64,000 nucleotides of DNA, from positions 7,896,345 through 7,960,344 of the forward strand of contig JAUPFV010000005.1 in NCBI GenBank assembly GCA_036936605.1. Direction: 5' to 3'. The notes beneath the pieces are model-generated. The model worked only from the letters and a program-made list of their open reading frames with translations, did not search any database and had not been told where the DNA came from. Position 1 is the stretch's first letter. Every line of letters starts with the position of its first letter. Positions 24,129-36,043 of the stretch are shown here, piece after piece. The stretch is from Limnanthes douglasii subsp. nivea (Eukaryota > Streptophyta > Magnoliopsida > Brassicales > Limnanthaceae). Position numbers and translations under genes: made by a program.

Positions 24129-26849
24129 ATGCCCCCCAAACCTCGTCGAATTTTAGAGTGGCTATTCATTAGTCAAAAATTCGAAGAAAAACTTGTTGCT
24201 GGTACTTACGTTAAACCTCTATCTGAACCTCCTGTAACCACATTCTACGACGTCTGGCCTCCATCGGAAAATTCTTCTGCCATTATTCCGTTCGACATTT
24301 CTTGTCAACCCCTCATCTCTAACCTTAACTCCCACCTCGAATTCATGGGGAAAGATAAACACCAAAAAAATTATTTAGGCAAGAATAAAATGCATCATAA
24401 AGATAAGAAAAACTCCAAGGAACACAAGTCATTCAATGAAGCCCCCTCGGAACCCCAAAGTGCGATCCAGATTCAGATTAACAGCCAACCTCCACCTCAG
24501 AAAACAGAAGGCTCTGGGTTAGAACTACCAGCTACCCCATCGATTACAGGGCAAGGTAGTCTTAGATTTACTCCTTCAAGAGTCACAATCACTAACGAGG
24601 AAGTACAATCAGCGAAATACAAGGCCCTTAAAAACAAAGGAAAAACAGTTGCCTTGGAAAACACCAACTTAAATCAAATTGAAACGCCCAACAAGATAAA
24701 TGCAAATCCGACGGTCATTCATTGACCTTCTCGAGTCAGGTATCTGCAACCCCTCCTAAAAATTCCGAGGAACTGTCTTTGAGGCTCCCAAGTCCAAAGG
24801 TGATATCACGCTCCCTCTGGAACTCGATGCCATCATTGGCAACAATATTCGAGGCATAGAAAACAAACATTTGGTGATACTTCACAATATTACTTATAAA
24901 TACTTCTTTCCATATGAAGAAACTATTATCAGAAGTCGATGGGGAATTCCTTCATACATTACCATCACATTCCCGGTGGAAGGGGAGACTCCTCTGTCCG
25001 TTAGAGACGATGCACTAGTCGTATATACAGAAATCATGAATTGGGGGTTGAGGTATCCCTTGGATCCATTCTTCATCGAATATTTTGCTAAGATCGAACT
25101 TTTTCCTACCCAAGCAGGTCCAAACATGTGGTACACGCTTATGGTGTGTATCATGGCCTCAAGAATTTCTGGTAACGAATTTTCCTTAGAGGAGCTCATA
25201 GGATTATCAGGCTTGGCAAAAAATCTGTTTTTCTCTTTTTATTCACTAACCTTTGGTCGAGGACAAAAGTAGTGAAGATTTGTTTGAGGCTGATAAAAAA
25301 TAGAAGTAGTAATTTCTTTTCTTCTCCGGACACTAGGAGACAGGCTCTGAATCAACCCCCTCGAACCCACTCAAGCTTTCTCTTCTGTGGACTAACAGAG
25401 GTAAATTTTTTAACTCATACTTTAATCTTCTTCCTACAACTATTTCACCAATTTTACTCCTCGAATTTTTCTGCAACGGTGACTGGTATCTCTAAGCCCT
25501 ATGCTGACTATGTGGAAAATGCCACCAAGGTCTTCACCAAACTGAACGAGTGGGCCAAAGAAGCTTGGGAAAACAAATTTCAGCTATGCTTCATGAATAC
25601 CACCTTAGCCAAGAGTCGACTATGGAGGCTAAACCCCTTAAATAGGCTATCTGTGAAGGAATTGATGAATCCTCCCTCTAAGCAAGAAGTCCTCGACCGT
25701 CTCGAAAAGAAAGATATTGTTATTTACCTCTCAAAGCGCTCCCGGGCCAAAAGTCACCTGGATGATTCCGAAGAGGAGGTATCAACCAAAGATCAACACT
25801 CAGATTCTGAAGGACTAGGTGCCCCACCAGAGACATCCTCCTCGAAAAACGCCATTGCAACCACAACCTCAACTTCTCCTCCTCAAAAAACTCCAATTCA
25901 TCCCATAAAGAAAAAATAACCCAAGAAAAAACAAATAATTCTTGAACCTATTCAAGAAATATCCGAGGGTACCGGAGATCAAGATGCTTCTACTGGAGAT
26001 CAAAATAGAGAGAATTCTAGTCAAGCTCCAAACTCCCAACCTACTCTTTCTTCAAGTCCTTCATCGAATAACGATCATCTGCCCAGATTGGCCTCTATCC
26101 CTATTCCTCGAAGTGATACCCCGCAAATTGTTTACACCATCATTCTGACTAGGGAGTCTTCAAACTTTAATTCTGCCGAAATGGGCTCTCCTAGCAGTTC
26201 CTTCGAAATACCTCAAGGAGATGATTTCTCCCTTAGTGTTTTGAAGGCTACTTCATGCCTCTGTCACCATGGGGAAAAATATGCAGCATTTGGAAGACAG
26301 AAAAAATCATTACAAATTCAAAGCTTCCCTAGCTTCCTCCCAACTCGAAGAGATGAAAAAACAACATTCTCATCTGGAAAAACAAGCTGATGTTCTCTGT
26401 GAAACATTGGTTGCCTCGGAAAACTATGTTCTACTTCTTGAGAAATGCTATCAAGAAGAAAGAGATCTCTACGACAAAAAGACTGATGCTCAAGAAAAAC
26501 TCCTTACATCTCTCAACGAAGCACATCAACTTCCAACAAAAGGTTTCAAGGAGTGCCTTGCAGAGTTCGAGAGGATAGTAGAAGAAAAAAGATATCTCCT
26601 AAGGAACCTTGAGAAGGAAAAAAAGCTGTTGTAGACGCATATGCTGACAAATGCGTGGACAAGTTGAACGCTATGGATGCTACCATCCGAGCAGGATTAA
26701 TCATAGAGATCGATGAGAACTATCCTGAGTATGACTTGGGTAGTTTCTAGAAACTTGTCTCTCCAGAGCTTGGCCCACCTGTTATTGTTGTGAGTGATAG
26801 TGACACATCAGACTCTGAGGACAGTGACTCATCGAAAAATTCTAAGTAG
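24129..26849 (+). pseudogene. Tat-A antisense accessory gene (Transposase_28-like core, intron, coiled coil)
   Basis: Plus-strand gene within a minus-strand element. ATG 24129 opens 198 clean codons: MPPKPRRILEWLFISQ, a globular start, then Lys-rich and Pro/Ser-rich linker. The core at 24871-25270 reads RSRWGIPSYITITFP, RDDALVVYTEIMNWGLRYPL, PNMWYTLMVCIMASRISG and LFFSFYSLTFG. A frameshift and Trp-to-stop changes follow. A 76-bp intron is likely at 25401-25476: donor GAG/GTAAAT, acceptor CAG mutated to CAA, phase 1. Beyond it are NATKVFTKLNEWAKEAWENK and an acidic Ser/Pro region. A coiled coil (26269-26634, EKQADVLCETLVASENYVLL) and a DSDTSDSEDSDSS acidic end follow, with TAG at 26847-26849. 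Not required for known retrotransposition steps; role unknown. Confidence 0.72.
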
Positions 26850-26999
26850 TCAATAGTCTTTTTGTTCCACATTTTTTGGTATAAATCCTCATTATTTTCA
26901 AGGCGATTTTTGTAATGCTATCAACATTTTCCGGGGAACATTTGTCTTATCCAATTTACTTTATATGATAATGTTTGGAACATCATTCATCAACTTATA

Positions 27000-27160
27000 A
27001 AATTTGGGACTTCATATTGGGTATGATAATAATTGTATGCCATCTTTCATTAGGGACATTAATAATTGTATGCCATCTTGCGTTGGATATAACAGTTGTT
27101 TTATGCCAACTTTTGTTGGACATAATAATCGTTGTATGCTAACTTTAGTCATGCATAATT
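27000..27160. repeat. Short tandem repeats between antisense gene and integrase of Tat-A
   Basis: Three to four imperfect copies, about 40-50 bp, of ATAATAATTGTATGCCATCTT plus T.GTTGGACAT. They sit in the same position as the repeats in Tat-B and Tat-C but have a different sequence. Confidence 0.7.
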
Positions 27161-27371
27161 ATAGTTGTCATAATTGTTGATCTGCTTAACTGATCACAAC
27201 TTGGAAAAGTCAGAAACAATAATTCAAGGCAAAAGATCAGATATATTTATCAGCTAACAATGGCACCTCATTAAAACCTTCTTGTGCCTATCAGGATAGG
27301 AAAGAGTATGCCTTCGCTGTTTTACAAAGAAAAAATTAGGAAAGAAAAGTTGCATGTCAAGATTTTCATTT

Positions 27372-28500
27372 TTACTCAAGGTACAGCTTCAGATTTTCTA
27401 TGTTCCATGGATGTTTGAGGCTTCTCCCCTCTTTATCCTTCAATCGATATGTTCCCTGTTTCACTTTCTGTGTTACTTCATAAGGACCTTCCCAGTTCGG
27501 CCCCAATTTTCCGAGGCTTTTTTCCTTGGTGTGAAGAATTTTTTTTCGTAGCACTTTATCTCCCACCTTAAAATCCCTCTGCTTTACTTGTGAAGCGTAT
27601 CTACTTCTCATTAATGTTTGATAATGTAGGGATTTCAACTACGCATGCCTTCTTTTTTCTTCCACCAAATCAAGTTCTATTGCCCTGCCTTGTTCATTTA
27701 ACTCCTCTGTGTATGCTGCAACATGGTATGATGGGAAAATAATCTCCGAGGGGACCATCGCATCCATTCCATAAACCAAAGCAAACGGAGATTCCAAAGT
27801 CGTTGTTCGCGGTGTTGTTCTGTAAGCCCACAACACTTCCTGTAAATAATCTAGTCATTTTCCAGCCTTTCCTTCCAAATTTTTCTTTAAACCGTCAAGA
27901 ATCGTTCTATTGGTAACCTCCACCTTCCTATTAGCTTGCGGATGAAATGGAGCAGAAAAACATTGTTGTATGCCCTTAGAGACGCAAAAATTCTTAAATT
28001 CCTTGTTGTCAAATTGGGGTCCATTATTCGTTGTAACTTTCATTGGAACTCCAAAACGACAACAAATGTTTGAAACAACAAACTTAATAACATCCTTTGC
28101 CTTTGTTCCCGCTAAAGGTTTCTACTTCCACCCATTTAGAGAAATAATCAACCGCCACTATAATCGTTTGTCTTCCCCCGGATGCCATTGGCAAAGGACC
28201 AACCAAATCAATTCCCCATCGATCGAATGTCAAGGCTTTAGAAATACTCTCAAGAAAAACTCATGGTTTATGTATTATATTGGCATACCTCTGACACGTA
28301 TCACACCTTTTTACCAGCTCTTTAGCATCATTTGATATAGTCGGTCAATAATAACCAGCTAGAAATACTCTTCGATTCAGTGCTTTATACCCACAACGCG
28401 CAAATCCTTCACCGTCATATAATTCCGATAAAATAATTTGCGACTCATCCTTTGTCAAACATCTGAGCAAAGGAATACTTAGAGATTTCTTGTACAAAAA
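27372..28500 (-). pseudogene. Tat-A integrase
   Basis: Ty3/gypsy integrase in three pieces on the minus strand. 27855-28043 has TTNNGPQFDNKEFKNFC (usual TDNGPQFD; the catalytic Asp is read as Asn) and FHPQANRKVEVTNRTILDGL. 27639-27836 has LWAYRTTPRTTTLESPFALV. 27372-27638 is the C-terminal part, VGDKVLRKKILHTKEKSLGK, then LGPNWEGPYEVTQ and PWNIENLKLYLE. The zinc-binding end lies at about 28300-28450 and is broken. Integrase joins the cDNA to host DNA; this one is dead by frameshift and by the Asp change. Confidence 0.82.
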
Positions 28501-28555
28501 TCCTCCTAAAACGATATATCTGTGGGACTTGAATCGAATTTTTCTAGCCTCTGAT

Positions 28556-29618
28556 TTATCCGTTGGTTAAACATCCTTTTCCAAAAAATTCAAAAAACTT
28601 TAACTTCCAATCTTCCATAACAACGTTATTTTCCCCATCCATTGTCATCAATTTCTCTGCATCTCTTGTAATCGAGGGACATTCCTGAGTTATGACCCAA
28701 GGATAATTTTCTGAACATGAAGCAGCTTCTAAGGAATTAGTGATCGAATTCGCTTCTCTTTGAACATGTTCGTATCTAACTTCATCAAACGTTAAAACCA
28801 AATCCTTCAACACTTTCAAGTATTTGACTAGCTGATACTTTTTTGCTTCTGATTCTCCCAATTCTTGGTTAATCATAAGTTGTGAATCACTGAACAACTT
28901 AACCCTTTTTGCCCCACATACTTGAGCCAGCCTGAACCCTGCTAACGCTGCTTCATATTCTGCCTCATTATTTGTTGCTTTAAAGCCAAAACATATAGCC
29001 TGAAACATTGCTATCCCATCCGGGGAGATTAACTGTACCCCCAACACCACTTCCAGAAACATTCGACCCTCTATCAGTTAGAACTAACCATTCAGACTTA
29101 CCATGCTGATCATCGACCTCCATATCTGCTCGCTCCAAATTAAATTTGACCAAAAAGTCTGCCAAAGCTTGAGCCTTTCTAGCTGTTCGAGGCTCAAAAG
29201 TTATGTCAAAATCTCCCAACTCGACCGACCACTTTGTCATTCTTCCCGAGATATCCGGCCTCTGCAATAAACCTTTAAGAGGGAATGTTGTTCGAACTAC
29301 TATGGAATGCGCTTGAAAATACAGTCTCATTTTTCGAGCATCTGTTACTAAAGCCAAAGCTAACTTTTCTAATTTCAAATACCGTTTCTCTACATCTAGC
29401 AAACTCTTGCTAATATAATACACCGACTTTAAAACATTATGTTCTACACGAAGTAACACAGCACTGACTGCAAAATCTGAGACCGACATATAAATAATCA
29501 ACTTCTCTCCTAACAAAGATTTACAAAGTATTTTCGGAGACGATAAATACTCCTGAATTTGGCGAAACGCTTCAGAACATTCTTCAGTCCAACTAAACTT
29601 ACTGTCATTTCTGAGCAC
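28556..29618 (-). pseudogene. Tat-A double RNase H region
   Basis: 28980-29618 carries the retroviral-type RNase H and connection: FSWTEECSEAFRQIQEYLSS, YYISKSLLDVEKRYLKLEKL and MTKWSVELGDFDITFEPRTA. 28556-29062 carries the second, archaeal-like RNase H: FKATNNEAEYEAALAGFRLA with the catalytic Glu, FSDSQLMINQ with Asp, and HVQREANSITNSLE. The two frames overlap by frameshift. This duplicated RNase H is the reason for the Tat assignment. Confidence 0.85.
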
Positions 29619-29677
29619 TTTAAAGAAAGACGCACATTTATCCGAGAACGAGAGATAAAACTGTTCAATGCCGCTAA

Positions 29678-30543
29678 TTATCCTGTCAATATTTGAACTT
29701 CCTTAATATTTCGAGGTGGAGTCATCGTCGTCAAAGCTTTTATCTGCACCAGATCAACTTCAATTCCCTTTTCACTTACCATATACCCAAGAAACTTGCC
29801 GGATCTAACACCAAACGTACATTTTTCCGGGTTCAACTTTAAATTGACCTTTCTCAAATTATCAAAAGTATCTTCCAAATCAGAAAATGATCTTCACCCT
29901 TTAAACTCTTTACCAGCATATCGTCAATATAAAGTTCCATATTTCGGCCAATTTGATCCACAAAAGTTTTGTTTACCAAACGCTGATAAGTCGCCCCCGC
30001 ATTCTTCAGGACAAATGAAATTACCTTGTAGCGGTATAAACCTCTATCGGTAATGAATGACGTATTTTATTCATCCCTCGGATCCAATCTGATCGGCTTA
30101 TACCCTGCGTAGGCATCCATGAAAGACAATAACCGGTTACCTTACATAAAATCCACTAGCTGATCAATCCGAGGAGCTAGAAAAGGATCATTTGGACAAG
30201 CTCTATTCAAATCCGTGAAATCCACGCACATTCGCCATTTGCCATTCGTATTCCTGACTAGTACTGGATTCGATGCCCATACAGGATACTGCGACTCTCG
30301 AATATGGCCTATGCTTAGTAATCGCTCGACTTCTGTAAGTATATCAACAGATTTCTCCTGAGAAACAAGTCTTCTTTTCTGTATGATAGGCCAAACATTA
30401 TTCCGCACTGATAACTTATTACAAACTACTTCTGGTGGCACCCCTGTTATGTCTTCTGCACACCAAGCAAACATATTTAGCTTTGTGGATGAAAACACAA
30501 TCAACTCTTCTCTAAACTCAACAGGAAGATTGATTCTTATCAT
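29678..30543 (-). pseudogene. Tat-A reverse transcriptase
   Basis: The minus strand reads NMFAWCAEDITGVPPEVVC, then NPVLVRNTNGKWRMCVDFTD and LNRACPNDPFLAPRIDQL (30142-30543). Next comes the catalytic YIDDML at about 29920-29940, then KLNPEKCTFGVRSGKFLGYM (29678-29878). The active-site aspartates are intact, but stops and at least two frameshifts separate the blocks. Confidence 0.85.
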
Positions 30544-30659
30544 TAAAGTTTTTCCATCATGATACTTATATTCTTCTAATCATCGTCCGGAACTAAAAAT
30601 CTGGGGGACTCTCTCGGATCATCACAGGGCATTGTTATTGGGAGAATCCCCTTTGTATG

Positions 30660-31429
30660 TTATGCTTTCTCCGATCTGCCTCCACGAATTTGCTTTGTGG
30701 ATAACGCCATCTGGCCACATTCTCTAGCCATCTTCTGGCTGCTCCTTATTGTTCCAATACTATTTCCTACCACGTACTTCAAACACTGGTGTACTGTAGA
30801 GATAACACCGTGAATTCTTGACAACCAAGAGCGGCCCAAAATTGCATTGTAAGATGTCGGAGCGTCAACCACTATAAACAAAATCTTGACCTCCTTCTTA
30901 AATGGTCTCCGACCAAGCTCCACCACATACTCAAATTCTCCAACCACTATTGATGTTTCCCCTGTAAAGCCAACTATAGATCTATATGACCGTCGTATTA
31001 CAGGGGGTCGGAAATTCTCCTATAAGTACTCATGAAAAGAACATTGGTCGAACTTCCCGTATCAATCAATATTTTATGCACCTGATCATTAGTTATCCCT
31101 GCCGTAATTACTACCGCATCCTCATGCGGATCTGCCCCATTCCTCATGTCATCATCATTAAAACAGATAATTGGAGAGGGCGAGCGGTACATCTGTGCTG
31201 AAGCTCCTACTTCCAATTTCGTAGTCAAATTAACCATGTGCCTCTTCCGTGAACTGTTGGAATTTCCTGAAATAGTATCACCTCCAAAAATAGCTAACGA
31301 TTCAAAAAACGCACAAAAGTCACCAACTTTTCCTCTTGGAACAATTTCCTCTACCATATTTATGTCGTTTCTTCCCACCTTGGGATCCAAATAATTTGTA
31401 GCAATATGTGTCAACATTTTTTGGAACAA
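30660..31429 (-). pseudogene. Tat-A aspartic protease
   Basis: Retropepsin-like protease that would process the polyprotein. ILIDTGSSTNVLF (active-site DTG) is at about 31030-31070, preceded by the conserved GGDTISG...SSRKRHMV linker. The second part, SYNAILGRSWLSRIHGV (ILGR motif), is at 30660-30947 after a frameshift. Confidence 0.82.
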
Positions 31430-31488
31430 CCTTTGCCTTCAGAATTTTCTGGGTATGCTTTTTTCACAAAATCCAGTAACATACTAGT

Positions 31489-33156
31489 CTAAATTAACGC
31501 GTGCACCTCTTTCTTCAAAGCAATGCATTCTTTGGTATCATTTCCAATATCATCATGATACTTACAAAACCTATTAACGCTTCTACTTTCCCTCAGGGTC
31601 TGAATAGGAAAAGGATTTCGAAATTGTACTGTCGCCTTAGCCTTGTCAAATATTGTAGCCACATTTTCTGTTAGCTCTACGAAATAGTCTGGACAAATCC
31701 ACTTATTCGAAATAAGCCTAGTTCCTTGCTGCGTGTTGTACTTCTGCTGATTCGTTCTTGACCTCGGTGGATATTGGCCTACCATCTTAGGCTGCACATT
31801 TACACGAGGTGCTTGGCTACTAGACTCAGACCTCTAGAATTGATTATTCTCTAACTGATCACTTGATCCTTTCTTCGATGCCTGAGTTTCCTCTACTAGA
31901 ATCTACTTTTCAACTTGATCAAGAAGAGCTCCAAAATTCATTGTTTGACTCTCAACTACCGTATCCTTCAAAAGTCTGGGGAGGAGTCCCATTCTGAAAG
32001 CTGCCAATGCCACAGAGTCTTTGTAATACTCCATATCCGTTTTCATTTTCACAAATCGATTGGTATAATTTTTCAAACTCTCCCCTACTTTTTTCCTACA
32101 GTAGATTATCGTATCTCTATTGGATCATAATTTTTTTCTCTCCACAAAATGTTGCCTGAAAATATTCCAGAACATGTCAAAATTCTTTATATAACCTTGC
32201 GGAAGCCTATTGTACCTTTTGGAAGCGACTCCCTTGAACATTTAAGAAAACGCCCTACACAACAATTTATCATCATCATCAAAGTTGATCATGAAATTTT
32301 TGAACTGCTCAATATGATGGTCAGGATCCTGTATTCCGTCAAATTTCTCTAGCTTCGAGATATCAAAATGCTTTGGGAGGTTTCCTGACAGAATTTCGGA
32401 GGACAGAGGGGAAGCTCTCTAGTTATGACCCGTCCTATAAACATTAGCCCTCGAATTTTCGTGGTTCGGAAAATAGAGTCCTTCCTCGGAAGGTAAAGTA
32501 TACTGATGTTTCCATTCTGAATTCTGCTGGTCGACATTTTGATTCCCAGACGGAAAATTCCTCTGGTTATAAACCTGCTCATCAACATGATAATTCTTAT
32601 CCCTCATATTTTTCCTCTCCGAACTCCTTGCTCTATGGTACTCCATGTGCTTTCTACCATTCCTTTTCTCCCGACGACTCCTTTCAGGAGACGACTCTAA
32701 TGAACTATAGCGGGAATAATCACTTTAGTCAGAAGATTCTTGGTGGCGCTTTCCTTTCTTCCTCGAAGTATATCGACCATTCCCTCTATACCTATCATCC
32801 GTGTCCCTAGGACGATGATAAGTTTCACACTCATCTTTTTCGTTGTCATTTTATTTTCGAATCTCAGAGCGAAGATTTCCCTGGACTGCTTCCTTTTCTG
32901 TTCTTAACTTTTCGATTTCCATCAGCAACTCATTTCTCCAAGCCACTAAAATTGACTCATCCAAGATTTCTCCCGCGCATTGTCCATCGTGCCTTCGGAA
33001 GTCCATATTACTCGGGAAATTATTGCCCACGAGATTTTCCTCACAGTTATTCACATCCAACTCCCCCTGTTCATTTATAATCTTGCTCGGATTAAACCTC
33101 GTTTTTGGAAAAAGAAAATCTACAAGCCAATTTTCGTTTCCCACAGACGGCGCCAA
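31489..33156 (-). pseudogene. Tat-A gag
   Basis: Starts next to the 5' LTR and primer site (MAPSVGNENWLVDFLFPKTR, 32851-33156) with a coiled coil (ELLMEIEKLRTEKEAVQGNL). A basic Arg/Ser-rich part follows, then the capsid-like Retrotrans_gag region (31900-32350, broken). The zinc knuckle NRFCKYHDDIGNDTKEC is near 31520-31565; it is the CX2HX4HX4C type of Tat elements, here with N for the second His. Many stops. Confidence 0.75.
33137..33156 (-). other. Tat-A primer-binding site
   Basis: Directly inside the 5' LTR the pol strand reads TTGGCGCCGTCTGTGGGAAA. Its first ten bases (TGGCGCCGTC) resemble the complement of a plant tRNA-Asp 3' end (expected TGGCGCCGTT, from memory). Confidence 0.65.
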
Positions 33157-33501
33157 TGATGATCTATGAATCTATAGAGGAGTAATACGTACCGAACAAT
33201 ACTATAAAGGATTATATCGCAATAACAGATTCTTAGCCACTAGTCTTTTAAAAAGAGAAACTCGACAAATGTAGTTTGAGAAAGTATATTATAATAATGA
33301 TCACCCTTTCCCAGATCTGGGGGTCCTTTTATAGTACAAATAATGGATCCCACATCCCCAACCCACCTAACAATTACAAACTTAGCCCCTACATTTATTG
33401 TTTATTCATAATTAGTCATCTTTAATACATATTTTACAATCTTTTCCTAATTAAAGTATTTCTTTGCAATTATCTCCCTTATCTTTTATTCTTCCTTATC
33501 A
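33157..33501 (-). repeat. Tat-A 5' LTR
   Basis: 345 bp, TGATGATC...CTTATCA; next to the primer-binding site on its left and target duplication GGTTC on its right. Confidence 0.93.
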
Positions 33502-33506
33502 GGTTC

Positions 33507-34930
33507 AACTTCCACCAACTTAGAAAAATAGTATACTACAACTATTATTGTTTGTCATCCCCAAGATGCCATTTGTAAAGGTCCGACCAGGTCAATACCC
33601 TATCGGTCAAAAAGTAACGTCTCATATATTAATTCACGCGGTATTTCTGGTGCTAGATTGTGTAAGCAAATATTTGGCAAGTATCACACATTTTGACCAA
33701 CTCTTTAGCATCGTAAGCAATCGTGGGCCAATAATATCTTGCCAATAGAACTATTATTAACAAAGTCTTGTACCCACAATGTGCAGACCCTTCTCTATCG
33801 TGTAGCTTGGATAATATCATATATGATTTATTTTTTCAAAGGCATCAAAGCAAAGGCCTGCTAAAATATTTCTTATACAAGATGTCCCTAAGTACCAAAT
33901 AACTGTGTGCCTTTACCCGTATTTTCTTTGCCATTACTTTTATCATTTGGCATAATATCATTAACAAAAAAATTCTTTAATGTAGTACCTCCAATATTTT
34001 TCAGTACTTGTAGAACTTTGGAAAGCTTCAACTGATCCTTCCAACAGTTCAAACCCCTTTGTTATTGAAGGACTTTCTTGCATAAGAATCCAAGGGCACT
34101 ATTTGAAATACGCAGCAGTGGCCAGAGAATCAGCCCTATGAACATGTCTGTATTTGATGCTTCTAAAGATAATTAGTAAGACCTTTTATACTCTGAAGTG
34201 CTTCACTTAATGATCTGTTCTAGCCTTGGATGGGCTAGACGTGTGATTTATAAGAGCTTGTAAGTCGCTCACTAGCGTAGCCTTTTTTGCTCCACAAATG
34301 TTAGCAAGTCTTAATACTGCCAAAGCAGCTTCGCACTCTACCTCATTATTCGATACTCGAAACCCAAAGCATATATTTTGATACATTGAAATCCTATATG
34401 GAGAAACCAACTGAACCCTTAACCCTACATCCTGATGGATTAGAACCTCTGTATGTTTGGACTATCCACTTCGCCTTTGAATTTTCTTCTTCTACTTCCA
34501 TCACTAGCCGATCAGAAGGAAATTTGACTAAAAAAATCTGCTAAGGCTTGTGCTTTGATTGCAGTTTGAGGCTCAAAGTCAATGTTAAAATAACCTAATT
34601 TCAAGGACCATTTAGTCATTCTTCCCAACACATTAGGTATTTGTAACATGCTCTTCAATGGAAAAGATGTTCGAATAATAATATAGTGAGCTTGAAAGTA
34701 AGGTCTAATCATTTAAGATGTTATAACCAAAGCAAGGGCTAACATTTCTAATTTCAAATATTTTTTTCTACATCCAAAAGATTTTTACTGACATAATACA
34801 CCGGTCATGGGTATTTATCTACCTCTTGAATCAATACAATACTCACAACATGATCTGATATCACTAGGTAGATGAACAATTTATCCCCCAGGTTAGGCTT
34901 TGTGCATGACACATTTATCTGAAGACTTGG
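33507..34930 (-). pseudogene. Tat-B integrase 5' part and RNase H region
   Basis: Minus strand next to Tat-A reads TIIVVVYYFSKLVEVEP, the integrase catalytic core start (VDYFSKWVE). Upstream at 34207-34410 is the archaeal-like RNase H (FGFRVSNNEVECEAALAVLR, LVSDLQALINH) and at 34512-34712 the first RNase H end (RMTKWSLKLGYFNIDFEPQT). Heavily decayed, more so than Tat-A, as expected for the host of the nested insertion. Confidence 0.75.
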
Positions 34931-35900
34931 ATATAAATTTGTTTAAGGCTGTCAACCTCTATGTCAGAATTTGAACTTCCTTGATTTGTCGAGGTGGAGC
35001 CATAGTACTCAAAGCATTTAATTTTACTGAGTCTCCTTCTTTTCCTTGTTTGCTGACTATCTACCCAAGACTTTTTTGGACCTCACTTCAAATACATTTC
35101 TCAGGATTTAACTTCCAGTTTATTTTATATAAGTTGGAAAATGTATCTTCCAAATATGTAAAATGGTCTTCATCATTTGTACTATTAACTAACATATCGT
35201 AAATATAAACTTCAATATTCCATCTGATATGAGCCTCCAAATTTTTGTTTACTAGATGTTAGAAATTAGCCCCATTAACCAAAAGAGCATAACCTTATAA
35301 CAATGTAGGCCCCTTCCAGTGATGAACGAAGTGCTCAATTAATCTGACTGTACCTTGTGTAGGCATCCATGAAAGAAAGCAATCGATTTTCCAATGTAGA
35401 ATCTACTAACTGATCAATCCGAGGGACTGGAAAAGGATCTTTTGGGAATTCTCTTTTTAAGTCAGTGAAATCCACGCACATTAGCCATTTACTGTTTTTC
35501 TTCTTTACTAAAACCAGATTAACTGTCCACAAAGGGTATAAGGATCCTCTTATATGCCCAACTTTAAATAATCAATCTACTTCGGCTATAATGGCCTCAG
35601 ATGTTTCTTGAGAAGAATATATTCTTGAATGATTGGGAGTATATTACTTCGAATTGCTGGTTTGTGACAGATGATTTATGCTGGAACCCAAGTTACATCT
35701 TTGGTGCACTACGTAAACATGTAAAATCTTGTTGATAAGAACTGAATTAACTTCTCTCTTACCTCCAAAGATAATTTTGTACAAATCTTTAGACTCTTCC
35801 CATTCAAAAAAACACAGTCTTTAAAATTTTCATCGAGGACCAGAAATCCGAGGGCTTCCCTCAGATCATCAACAAGATCAGACCCTAATGAAGACCCCAC
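34930..35900 (-). pseudogene. Tat-B reverse transcriptase (active site mutated)
   Basis: RT blocks NLVLVKKKNSKWLMCVDFTD, LKREFPKDPFPVPRIDQLVD and LLSFMDAYTRYSQIN are at 35335-35532. The catalytic box near 35195-35215 reads EVYIYDMLV where YIDDM is expected, so the first catalytic aspartate is Tyr. 35709-35900 holds the protease-RT linker. Confidence 0.78.
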
Positions 35901-36043
35901 TAACTGCTATGTTTTCTTTAACTCGCCTCATCTAATTTGTTTTGGGCAAAAATCCGTTTGGTAACATTATTTTTCCATTTTCTGGCTACTCCTGATCGTT
36001 CATACATTGTTTCCCACAACAAATTTCAGGCACTGGTGAACAA

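Larger units (their letters stand above)
23086..33501 (-). mobile_element. Tat-A: complete Ty3/gypsy element, Tat lineage
   Basis: 10,416 bp bounded by TG...CA LTRs (23086-23424 and 33157-33501) that agree at roughly nine positions in ten by eye. Target duplication GGTTC is at 23081-23085 and 33502-33506. Minus-strand gag, protease, RT, RNase H, archaeal-like RNase H and integrase are followed, toward the 3' LTR, by a tandem repeat and an antisense gene. Two RNase H domains in this order are the mark of the Tat lineage. All genes are broken, so it is non-autonomous now. Confidence 0.9.
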
